This document shows positions 16,160 through 26,500 of a stretch of DNA of 64,000 nucleotides, one piece after another (the stretch's first letter is position 1; each line of letters starts with the position of its first letter). Below the pieces are notes generated by a model. That model was not told the DNA's origin and made no database searches. It saw only the letters and a program-made list of their open reading frames with translations. Source of the DNA: Haloarchaeobius litoreus. GTDB taxonomy: Archaea; Halobacteriota; Halobacteria; Halobacteriales; Natrialbaceae. The position numbers and the translations under genes are program-made. The stretch covers positions 515,903 to 579,902 of the forward strand of contig NZ_JANHJR010000004.1 in assembly GCF_024495425.1 (NCBI RefSeq), read 5' to 3'.

Positions 16160-17839
16160 ATGCCACGTTCGACGAGCCCCTCCGACGGTCGCACCGCCAG
16201 CGGGAAGCCGGCAGGGATGCCCCACATCGACATCCGAGCACGGGACCACTGCCTCGGCGACCTCCCTGACGGTACGTGCGAGGTCACCACGGACGGCGAC
16301 ACCGACCGCGTGTTCCCGCTCTCGGTCGCCAGTGGTGGCCCGACACCAGACGGGGTGATTCTCTGGACCCGAGTCGCACCGTCGGCGTACCGGGCTGGCA
16401 CGCCGCTCTCCCTCACCGTCGCCGAGGACCCCGAGCTGGAGCGCGTCGTCTCACACGGCCGCATCCCCAGCACGGACTTCGACGGCCGTCACGACCACAC
16501 CGTGCGGATCGACCTCGACGGCGAACTCGAACCGGACCGGCACTACCACTACCGTTTCGTCTACGACGGCGTCGCCTCCAGGACCGGCCGCTGTCGAACG
16601 CTCCCGGAACCGGACGACTCACCGGACAGCCTCCGGCTCGCCATGGTGAGCTGTCAACACTACCAGAACGGATACTTCGGCGCGTTCGACCACCTGGCGG
16701 CGGAGGACCTCGACTTCGTCCTCCACCTCGGCGACTACATCTACGACTCGGCGGACGACCGCTACCGCTCGCCCGTCGCCGACGAGTATCCCGGGCGGGA
16801 CGTCTCCCTTCCGAGCGCGAAGGACATCGCTGCCTCGCTGGAGGACTTCCGGGAGCTCTACCGGACCTACCGGCGTGACCGGTCCCTCCAGGCCGCCCAC
16901 GAGCGTCACACGTTCATCCGGACCTGGGACGACCACGCCATCACGAACAACCGCTACTGGGACTACGAGGCCGACGCCCAGGCGGCTCCGGACCACCCGC
17001 GCGGCGACGACCCCGCGTTCATGCGGCAGCTGACCGCCGACGGCATCCAGGCCTGGTGGGAGTACACACCCTCGCGGGTCGACTACGACCCGGAGGCGGA
17101 CCATCTGCACGACGCGTTCCAGCTCTGGCGGTCCGTCGAGTTCGGCGAGCTGGCGACCCTCGTCCTGACCGACGAACGGCTCTACCGGACCCACCACCCC
17201 GGACACCTGAGGAGTCGGCTGGCCGCCAGCGAGCCGGACCGGACGATGCTCGGCGAGAGCCAGCGTGAGTGGTTCCTCGACACGGTCGGCGACGACGACG
17301 CGAGGTGGACGGTCTGGGCGAACGAGGTGCTCTCGATGCCGTTCCGCGTCGGTGTGGGCCGGCTCTCCATCGCCGCGAAACCGGACACGTGGGCCGGCTA
17401 CGCACACGAGCGCGACCGGGTGTTCGCTGCGCTCGGCGAGGTCGAGAACGCCGTGACACTCACGGGTGATATGCACACCTCCCTCGCCGGGTACCAGCGG
17501 CTCCCTGACGGGTCACGCGCCGGCGTCGAGTTGATGACGCCGTCGGTGACGAGCGTCAACCTCGCCGAGGGGCTGGGCATCGAGGGGGGGCTGCTCGGTC
17601 GGGTGACGCGACCCCTGCTGTCCGGGCTCGTGAAGCTGATGAACCCGCAGTTCGAGTTCTTCGACAGCCACCACTGGGGTTACGCGGTCGTCGAGTTCAC
17701 GGCTGATGCCTGCACGTACACCGCGTACAGCGTCGACAAGGAGGTTTCCGGACAGGAGGCCGACAGCGAACCCCTCGCCAGCTATCGGGTCCCGGCCGGG
17801 CGGACCGAACTACACCGGCGGCCGGCCGGGGCAGGGTAG
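16160..17839 (+). CDS. PhoD-type alkaline phosphatase/phosphodiesterase
   Basis: The product has about 559 residues. After an N-terminal beta domain (FPLSVASGGPTPDGVILWTRVAP) comes the metallophosphatase core, with SCQHYQNGYFGAFDHL, LHLGDYIYD, WDDHAITNN and GDMHTS, the metal-binding blocks of the PhoD family. Such enzymes release phosphate from phosphodiesters or monoesters. PhoD proteins are normally Tat-exported, but no clear RR signal is visible here. ATG 16160 is one of several possible starts (16091 GTG, 16217 ATG). The gene is convergent with a second PhoD-like gene, 26 bases apart. Confidence 0.85.
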   Translation: MPRSTSPSDGRTASGKPAGMPHIDIRARDHCLGDLPDGTCEVTTDGDTDRVFPLSVASGGPTPDGVILWTRVAPSAYRAGTPLSLTVAEDPELERVVSHGRIPSTDFDGRHDHTVRIDLDGELEPDRHYHYRFVYDGVASRTGRCRTLPEPDDSPDSLRLAMVSCQHYQNGYFGAFDHLAAEDLDFVLHLGDYIYDSADDRYRSPVADEYPGRDVSLPSAKDIAASLEDFRELYRTYRRDRSLQAAHERHTFIRTWDDHAITNNRYWDYEADAQAAPDHPRGDDPAFMRQLTADGIQAWWEYTPSRVDYDPEADHLHDAFQLWRSVEFGELATLVLTDERLYRTHHPGHLRSRLAASEPDRTMLGESQREWFLDTVGDDDARWTVWANEVLSMPFRVGVGRLSIAAKPDTWAGYAHERDRVFAALGEVENAVTLTGDMHTSLAGYQRLPDGSRAGVELMTPSVTSVNLAEGLGIEGGLLGRVTRPLLSGLVKLMNPQFEFFDSHHWGYAVVEFTADACTYTAYSVDKEVSGQEADSEPLASYRVPAGRTELHRRPAGAG

Positions 17840-17865
17840 GCGTCGGTATCGAGCCACCCGAACTC

Positions 17866-19356
17866 TCAGCGCCAGAGCCGCGAGAAATCGTCGAACGACC
17901 GACGGAGCGTCCCCATGAGAGAGGGCCCCGAGAGCGTCCGGGTGTCCTCGACCGTGGGCCAGCCGTCGCCGTCCGCGTCGATGGTCACCCGGCACCGCCG
18001 GTCCCCGACCTTGTCGAAGATCGAGATGGACAGCGAGCCGTCCTCGACACGCACCTCCCCGAAGTTGTAGAACTCGCCGTACTCGTACTTCCCGCCCTCC
18101 TCGTAGTGGATGTTCGGGCCGAAGGTCGTGTCGGGCACCCCGGGGTCGCGTGGCGCGGCCCCCATCGGACTCGCCAGTGCCTCGTACAGCTCCGGGCGGC
18201 CGTCGCCGTCGATGTCGAACGACGCCACCCGGGCGAAGTGCCGGTCGCCGGTGAGCCAGACGACCGTACTGTCCACCTCCTGACAGATGTGCGAGAGCAG
18301 TTCGTCCAGTTCGTGTTCGAACCCGGTGTCCGCGTCGCCGTCGGCCCACGAGTCTCTGGCCCCGGCCGCGCTCGACGGACTGGACAGCGAGACACTGCTC
18401 GCCACCAGCGTGAACGTGGCGTCGGTCTCCGCCAGGCCCTCCTTCAGCCACTCGCGCTGTTCGTCGCCCAGCATCGTCTTCTCCGGGCCGTCCGTCTCGG
18501 TGTTGTCGTCCCGGTACTGCCGCGAGTCGAGCACGAACAGTGCCAGCTCCGACCCCCACTGGAACGAGCGGTAGAGTCTCCCCTCGTCTTCGCCCGTGAC
18601 GGACGGGTGCTGGTCGACCGGCCAGTACTCGAGGAACGCCTGTCGAGCCGCCGGGAGCCGCGGCTCCTCGGTCCCCGCCCAGTCGTTGCCGACCTCGTGG
18701 TCGTCCCAGATGGCGACGGTCGCCGTCGACGCCAGCAGCTCGCGGAGGTTCGGTGCCTCCGCCCGGACCTCCCGGTACTTCGCCCGGTAGTCGTCGACGG
18801 TCTCCGGCTCGCCGTCGGGCAGCGCGGGCGTCCCGTGGTCGGCGTAGATGGTGTCGCCGAGGTAGAGGAAGCAGTCCGGGTCGCGGTCCGCCATCTGCGC
18901 CGGGACCTGATACGGCGGTGCCCGGCCCTGTCCCCACGTATCCCCGGTCCAGACGAGCGACACGGGGCCCGACTCGTCGGGTGCGGGCGCAGTCCTGAAC
19001 CGTCCCGTCGTCGGCTCCCCGAGGGGCTCCGAGATAGCGCCCGCGCCGAACCCGGCAGCCGCCCAGAGCTGGTATTCGTACCCGGTGTCGGGCTGGAGGT
19101 CGGCCAGCCTGAACCGGACCGTGCAGTCGTCCGCCTCGACGCTCGGCAGGGGGGTGACACGTTCGCGGTCCCCCGTCGAGTCGGCCCTCCAGTACGTCAG
19201 GTGGACGAGGGCCGGACCGTCGGTCCTGGTCCAGACCACCGCGGTCTTCGCCGTCACGTCGCCGACGACCGTGCCGTGGTCGAGCGGGACCGGTTCGAGG
19301 TCCTCCGAGAACTCCCCCGGGGGACAGCCGTCTTCGAGGTACGCGTCCGGTTGCAT
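17866..19356 (-). CDS. PhoD-like phosphatase
   Basis: The 496-residue protein starts MQPDAYLEDGCPPGEFSEDL. Its N-terminal fibronectin-like part (VVGDVTAKTAVVWTRTDGPA) is followed by a metallophosphatase core with WTGDTWGQG, LYLGDTIYADHG, IWDDHEVGNDW and TGDRHFA. It lacks the usual Tat signal, so it may be cytoplasmic, or exported by a route not visible in the sequence. It differs clearly from its convergent neighbour, so the pair is not a recent duplication. Confidence 0.85.
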   Translation of the reverse strand: MQPDAYLEDGCPPGEFSEDLEPVPLDHGTVVGDVTAKTAVVWTRTDGPALVHLTYWRADSTGDRERVTPLPSVEADDCTVRFRLADLQPDTGYEYQLWAAAGFGAGAISEPLGEPTTGRFRTAPAPDESGPVSLVWTGDTWGQGRAPPYQVPAQMADRDPDCFLYLGDTIYADHGTPALPDGEPETVDDYRAKYREVRAEAPNLRELLASTATVAIWDDHEVGNDWAGTEEPRLPAARQAFLEYWPVDQHPSVTGEDEGRLYRSFQWGSELALFVLDSRQYRDDNTETDGPEKTMLGDEQREWLKEGLAETDATFTLVASSVSLSSPSSAAGARDSWADGDADTGFEHELDELLSHICQEVDSTVVWLTGDRHFARVASFDIDGDGRPELYEALASPMGAAPRDPGVPDTTFGPNIHYEEGGKYEYGEFYNFGEVRVEDGSLSISIFDKVGDRRCRVTIDADGDGWPTVEDTRTLSGPSLMGTLRRSFDDFSRLWR

Positions 19357-19454
19357 CGTACGGTCGCTCGTTCGTCACCGACCGGAAAGAGGGGTCGAGG
19401 CCGTCCGGTTCACTGACCAATCCCCGCCGACCCGGTCGCCCGGAACCCGGACCG

Positions 19455-19460
19455 TTTATC
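19455..19460 (+). promoter_or_regulatory. TATA-like element before HAD gene
   Basis: TTTATC lies 26-31 bases before the GTG at 19486. This spacing favours 19486 over the upstream GTG at 19471 as the start of a leaderless message. Confidence 0.45.
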
Positions 19461-19485
19461 TCCCCGCTCCGTGCAGAGCGTCAGT

Positions 19486-20079
19486 GTGCAGCAAGCGATA
19501 TTCTTCGATCTGGACGGCACCCTCCTCCATCTCACGCGAGGGTACGGGGAGCTCCTCGCGGAGACGTTCCGGTCGGTCGAGGGCGAGTGCCGCGACGAGT
19601 GGCTGACCAGCTACGACGAGGCGTTCTTCGAGGCGTTCCAGGCGTGCGAGCCGGAGCCGTCTCGCCGGGCGTTCGCAACCGTCAGCGACGAGCCGGACGC
19701 GCTCGCGATGCAGCTCCTCGAACTCGAGGCCGAGTACAGTCGAGTTCCGGACGGGGCCCATGCGGACCTCGCCGCGCTGGGGGAGCGCTACGAGCTCGGT
19801 GTCCTGACCAACGGGATGTCCGAGTGGCAGCGCGAGAAGCTCCGGGCGAACGGCCTCGACCGGCACTTCGACGTCGTAATCACGTCCTACGAGGCCGGCG
19901 CGCACAAGCCCGAACCGGCTCCGATCGCGGCCGCAGAGCGTGCGTTGGACGCACCGACCTACGGCATGGTCGGCGACTCCGACGCCGACATCGAGGGTGC
20001 GGAGCGACAGGGTTGGGCGGCGTTGCGGTACGACGGACAGCGGTTCCGTGACGCGCCGGCCGCGTTCGGCTGGGAGTGA
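19486..20079 (+). CDS. HAD-superfamily hydrolase
   Basis: The protein of about 197 residues opens with the HAD nucleophile motif FFDLDGTLL and continues with LTNG (motif II), the HKPEPAPI lysine (motif III) and GDSDADIEGA (motif IV). It is therefore a complete cytoplasmic phosphatase or dehalogenase-type enzyme. The helical cap between residues 20 and 95 is of the C1 type. Substrate unknown. GTG 19486 is preferred to 19471 because of the upstream TATA-like element. Confidence 0.88.
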   Translation: MQQAIFFDLDGTLLHLTRGYGELLAETFRSVEGECRDEWLTSYDEAFFEAFQACEPEPSRRAFATVSDEPDALAMQLLELEAEYSRVPDGAHADLAALGERYELGVLTNGMSEWQREKLRANGLDRHFDVVITSYEAGAHKPEPAPIAAAERALDAPTYGMVGDSDADIEGAERQGWAALRYDGQRFRDAPAAFGWE

Positions 20080-20154
20080 CCACCGAGGCCGGTCAGCCGC
20101 CGCGCTGGTAGGGGGAGACTGCATTTCCGGCTCCAGCACGTTGCTGGCGACGAC

Positions 20155-20346
20155 ATGGGGACCGGACCGACCGACCGCATCCGAGGCATCGCCTTCCTGT
20201 TGAGCGGCGTCGTCGCCGCCGTGCTCATCGTCTACATCCTGGTCGTACCGGGTTCGTTCGCGTCGCTCCACCCGTTGCCGCTGATGCTTCTCTTGCTCCT
20301 GACGATGGTTGTCGCGTTCAGCCAGGCGCTGGGCCTCCTCCGCTGA
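20155..20346 (+). CDS. Two-helix small membrane protein
   Basis: The 63-residue product starts MGTGPTDRIRGIAFLLSGVV and has two hydrophobic helices (about 12-32 and 40-58) with the loop VPGSFASLHPLP. No family is recognised. It follows the HAD gene by 75 bases. Confidence 0.6.
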   Translation: MGTGPTDRIRGIAFLLSGVVAAVLIVYILVVPGSFASLHPLPLMLLLLLTMVVAFSQALGLLR

Positions 20347-20549
20347 ATTCGACCGTGCGACCTCGTCACGGGTACACCATACCGGGTCACCGCGAGGCCG
20401 ACCTGCGATGGCAGGCCCGGTAACCCCGGGTTAGCCGGGTTCGGCACCTGCTGTTCGATGTTAGGATTTCAGTTACAAACCAACAACCATGTGTTAGACT
20501 ACCGATAGCTACCCGGTTACAATGGCGTCTCGGGGGGCACTCGGGACGC

Positions 20550-23500
20550 ATGGAGACTTTCGTCCAGCGGGAGTCGGTGCTGGCTGTACTGTTGTCTACA
20601 CTGACCGTGCTGTCGGTCGTGGCGGCAGGATCGACGGGCGCGTTCGCGGCCCCGGATAGGGGGGTCGGAGCGCCCGATATCTCATCGACAGTCACCGGAG
20701 CGGACAGGGCTGCTGTGGGGGAGACGCTACATCGAGCGAACGCGGGCGGCGGCTTCACGGACGGTGACGGTAACCAGTGGAGTCCCCTGACGGACTACCT
20801 CGTCGCCGGCGGTGACCAGACGTCTTCGCACGGCCAGCCATCGACGATACACAGCTCGGTGCCACCCGGGACACCGTCGCAGATCTGGGAGACCGAACGC
20901 TGGGACCCGTCCGACGGCGCGGAGATGCAGTACGAGTTCGCGGTCCCCGCGGGCCAGCAGGTCGAGGTCCGCCTCTACTTCTACGACGGCTACTCCGGCA
21001 CCAGCGCGCCCGGTGACCGCGTGTTCGACGTGAGCGTCGAGGACCAGACCATCGAGAACTTCGACATCATCGACACCTACGGCGACGACACCGGGGCGAT
21101 GGAGTCGTTCACCGTCACGAGCGACGGCACCATCGACGTCGACTTCGGACACGTCACCGAGAACCCGCAGATCAACGCCATCGAAATCGTCTCGGTCGAG
21201 TCCTCACCGGGGGAGCTCGACGCGCCGGGTTCGACCGACTTCGGCACCGTCGTCACCGGCGGAACGCAGACGGAGACGGTGACGCTCACGAACCTCGGGA
21301 ACGCGAGCAACGCCTCGCACCCCGACATCACCGTCGACGGCGTCTCGCTGACGGGGACCGACGCCGGGCAGTTCTCCCACGACTTCTCGGGGAGTACGAC
21401 GCTCGCGCCCGGGGAGTCGACGACGGTCAATGTCACCTACAGCCCGGACGAGGCGCAGGCTCACGCCGCGACGCTCGACGTGAGCCACACCGGGACCAAC
21501 TCGCCCGTCACCGTCGACCTGACCGGTGAGGGGACGAGCACGGCACAGGTCGGCTTCGGCAAGAGCCAGCTCCAGGGCTTCTCGCAGGGCTCGCTCACCG
21601 CGCTGGAGTTCGGGCCGGACGGCCGGCTCTACGTCGCCCAGCAGAACGGGATGGTGTACGCGCTGAACGTCTCCCGGGACGGTGAGAACTCCTACAGCGT
21701 CGCCTCGCAGGAGTCCATCGACGCGATCCAGGACATCCCGAACCACGACGACCTCGGGACGCACCTCCCGGGAGAGACCAACCGGCAGATAACGGGCCTG
21801 ACGGTCGCCGGGACCGCAGCGGAGCCGATCGTCTACGTCTCCTCCAGCGACCCGAACATCGACGTCGGGGCGGACGACGACGACACGGACACGAACTCCG
21901 GGGCCATCTCCCGGTTGACGTTCGACTGGAACACGGACGGGAGTCTCTCGTCCGTCGACCACGAGGTGATGGTGCTCGGACTCCCGCGCTCCGAGGAGAA
22001 CCACGCGACGAACGGCCTGGACCTGAGCGACGACGGGGAGACCCTGTACGTCGCACAGGGTGGGCACACGAACAAGGGTGCCCCGGGCAACAACTTCGGC
22101 CACACGCCCGAGTACGCCCTCTCCGCCGCCGTGCTCTCTGTCGACCTCGCCCAGATCGAGGCGAACTACTCGGTGAACGACCTCCAGAACTACGATACCG
22201 ACTACCCGAGTCTCCCGTTCCACTACGCCATCCCGACCATCCAGAACGAGGATGCGACCCCCGGCGACGACCTGCCCTTCGGTGGCGCGAACGGCACGAA
22301 CCAGGCGATGTGGGTCGAGGACGGGCCGGTGCAGGTGCACTCGCCCGGCTACCGGAACCCCTACGACCTCGTCCTCTCGGAGGACGACCAGCTCTACGTC
22401 ATCGACAACGGCCCGAACGGCGGCTGGGGCGGCCAGCCCGTGGACGAGGGGCCGGGCGGCACGTGCACCAACGCGCCGAACGAGGACGGGAGCTACGGCA
22501 CCGGTGACCAGCTCCACCTCGCCACCGAGGGCAGCTACGGTGGCCACGCCGCGCCCATCCGTGGCAACCCGACCGGTGCGGACATCTACGACGAGGACGG
22601 CAACGTGGTGCTCGACATAAACTCGTCGAACAGTCCCGTTCCGGCGTCCGAGGTGAACCCGGTCGAGTGCGACTACCAGGACCCCTCCGAGGACAACTCC
22701 ATCGGCGGCACCTTCGGCTGGACCGGCGGGATGGACGAGTACACCGCCTCCAACTTCGGCGGGGAGATGCAGGGCGACCTGCTCGTCGTGGTCGGCTCCA
22801 GCTCGGTCACGCGCGTCCAGCTCAACGCGACCGGCACCGGCGTCACGGACCAGGAGACCAACTTCTTCAGCGACCTCAGCGCGCTCGGCATCGCGGCCCA
22901 GGGCGACGAGGGGCCGTTCCCCGGCACGGTCTGGACCGCCCGGGGCAGCATCACCGTGTTCGAGCCGAACGACTACGGCGACGGCGGTGGCGGCGGGACG
23001 TGTTCGGGCGCTGACGACCCGAGCCTCGACGAGGACGGCGACGGCTACGACAACGCCGACGAGATCGACGCGGGCACCGACCCGTGTTCCGCCGCCTCGA
23101 CCCCGCCCGACTTCGACGACGACTTCATCTCGAACGTCAACGACCCCGACGACGACAACGACGGCGCGCCCGACACCACCGACCACTTCGCAGTCGACGC
23201 GGACAACGGGACGACGACGACGCTCCCGGTCCAGATGGAGTTCGCCGAGACGGCCCTGTTCGGCGACGACAGCCAGGGGTGGGACGGGCTGATGACGAAC
23301 GGTGAGGACGACTATCAGGACCTCTACGACCCGTCCCAGATGACTGTCGGCGGTGCGGCACAGGTCGTCACCGTCGAGAACGTGCCTGCAGGCGACGCGG
23401 TCAACGACCAGAACGCACAGCAGTTCGCGTTCCAGCGCGGCTTCGTCGCGCCCGACGAACCGTTCACGGTGTCGACCACCGTCAACGGCTACCCCGAGAA

Positions 23501-26500
23501 CCCCTCGAACTACCATGGGCTCGGCTTCTACATCGGGAACGGCGACCAGGACAACTACATCAAGCTCATCGTCTCTGCCAACGGCGGCACCGGCGGCGTG
23601 CAGTTCGCCGAGGAGTTCGGCGGCTCGTTCGCGAACGTCGCCCAGCCCGACGACCCGGCGGTCACGGGGCCGGGCAACAACACCGACCTCTCGATGACGG
23701 TGTATCCGAGTAACAACACCGTCCGGGCGTTCTACACCCCGACCGGCGGCAGCCAGACGTTCGTCGGCGAGACGACCGTCCCCGAGTCGTGGCTGAACAC
23801 CTCCGACGGGAACGGGCTCGCGATGGGCCTCATCGCCACCTCCTATCAGGCCGGCTCCACGTTCGACGCGACGTGGACGGACCTGACCGCCGAGTACGTG
23901 ACCCCGCCGGAGAATCAGCCACCCGTCGCCGACGCCGGGGACGACCAGACGGTCGACGAGGGGGCGACGGTCCAGCTCGACGCCTCCGGTTCGACCGACC
24001 CGGACGGCGACGACAGCACCCTCGGCTACACGTGGACCCAGACCGCCGGCCCGACGGTGAGCCTCTCGTCGTACGACGCGGTGAACCCGACGTTCACCGC
24101 CCCGGACGTCGACGGGGCCACGACACTCAGCTTCGAGGTCAGCGTCTCGGACGGGCTCGCCAACGACACCGACACGGTGAACGTCACCGTGCAGGACACC
24201 GATACCGGAACCGGTGCGGTCGTGTTCGCCGTGAACTCGGGCGGCTCGGCGTACACCGCGACCGACGGCACCGAGTACGTCGCCGACACGAACTTCGTGG
24301 ACGGCAGTACGTACAGCAACACGACGGTAGAGATCGGCAACACGCAGGACGACACGCTCTACCAGACCGAGCGCTACGGCGACCCGTTCGGCTACGACGT
24401 GCCCGTCGAGAACGGCACCTACCAGGTCACCCTGCAGTTCGCGGAGATCTACCAGGGCGTCGCACCCTCCGACTCGCCCGACTCCTCCGGCCCGGACGAC
24501 GGCACGAACGAGAACGACCGCGTGTTCAACGCGAGCATCGAGGGCGAGCAGGTCATCACCAACCTCGACCTCTTCGCGACGGTCGGCCCGGCCAACGCCA
24601 CCCAGCAGACGTTCACCGTCGAGGTCACCGACGGCCAGCTCGACGTGGACTTCGAGGCGCTGTACGACAACGCGAAGCTCTCGGCGATGACGGTGACCGA
24701 GGTCCCCACCCACCAGCCCTACGCGGTCGAGACCGACCCGGCGACGAACGTCGGGGCCACCTCGGCGACGCTCAACGGCGACCTCACCGGGCTCGGCGAC
24801 AACGACAACGCGACCGTCTACTTCCAGTACTGGGTCCAGGGCCAGAAGGACTCGACGCTGACGTGGTGGACCGGCAGCACGCAGTCCAGTCCGGGGGCGT
24901 TCAGCGCGACCGTCGCGCTCGACCCCGACACCACCTACGAGTTCCAGGCCTACGCACAGAGCGACGAGGGCGAGTGGGTGGCCGGCGACGTGGAGACGTT
25001 CACCACCGACGCCACGGGCGACTACGGCGTCCAGACCGGTACCGCCTCGAACGTCACGACGCAGGGGGCGGAGCTCTCCGGAATCCTCTCGCTTGGCGAC
25101 AAGACCGAGGCGACGCCCTACGTCCGGTTCTGGGTGCAGGGCCAGCCCGAGACCACGTACTGGTACACCGGCAGCCCGACGAACGAGTCCGGCGGGTTCG
25201 ACTTCCCGGTCACGCTCAGCCCGAGCACCACCTACGAGTGGCAGGCGCTCTCCCAGAGCAGCGACGGCGAGTGGGACGCCGGGGACGTGAGCAGTTTCAC
25301 CACGCCCACCGGCGAGTTCTTCGGCGCGACGACCCACCCGGCGACGGACGTCGGTGTGGAGTCGGCGACGCTCAACGGCGAGCTCCTGAACCTCGGTGAC
25401 AACGACAACGCGACCGTCTACTTCACCTACTGGGAGCAGGGTGCGAAGGAGTCGACGCTGACCTGGTGGACCGGCAGCGTGCAGGAAGCCACCGGCAACT
25501 TCAGCGCGACGGTCGGCGTCGAGCCGAACACCACCTACGAGTTCCGCGCGTTCGCCCAGAGCGACGAGGGCGAGTGGAAGGCCGGCCCTGTCCGGACGTT
25601 CACCACGCAGGACGGCGCGGTGTTCGACGTCGAGACCGACCCCGCGACGGACGTCGGGGCCACCTCGGCGACGCTGAACGGCGACCTCACCGGGCTCGGC
25701 GACCACGACAACGCCACGGTCTACTTCCAGTACTGGGTCACCGGCCAGCAGAGCTCGACGCTGACGTGGTGGACCGGCTCCACGCAGTCCGCGCCCGGTC
25801 CCTACAGCGCGACCGTCGACCTCCAGTCGGACACCAGCTACAGCGTGCAGGCGTACGTCCAGAGCGGCGACGGCGTCTGGAAGGCCGGCGACGTAGAGAC
25901 GTTCACGACCGGCACCGAGGGCGAGCTGTCCGTCGACACGTTGCCGCCGACGAACGTGACGGAGACGGCGGCGACGTTCAACGCAGAGGTGTTCAGCTTC
26001 GGAGCCGACTCGCTGGAGAAGGCCCACTTCCAGTACTGGATACAGGGCCAGGAGAGCTCGACGAAGCAGTGGACGCCGAACGAGGTTCCCTCCGAGCCGG
26101 GGACGTTCAGCATCGACACGAGCGGGCTCCAGAACGACACGACGTACGTCGTCCGGGCCCACGTGCAGAACTCCGACGGCGAGTGGGCCAACGGCGGCAC
26201 GGAGACGTTCACGACGGGCGCACCCGTCGAGAACCAGCCGCCGACGGCCGCGTTCACCGCGAACGAGAGCACGCCGACGGTCGGCCAGCCCGTCATGTTC
26301 GACGCCAGCGGCTCGAGTGACGATGACGGCTCCATCGCGAGCTACGAGTGGGACTGGAACGGCGACGGCATCACCGACGCGACGGGCCAGCAGGCGACCC
26401 ACACGTTCGGTTCGTCGGGCGACTATCAGGTGAGCCTGACCGTCACCGACGACGACGGCGCGAACGACACCGCGACGCAGACCGTCTCCGTGTCGGAAGC

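Noticed and set aside
15660..16241. Minus-strand frame of 193 codons before the PhoD gene
   Set aside because: It overlaps the small membrane protein and the PhoD start, and only a short middle part has acidic character. Listed as a possible remnant only.
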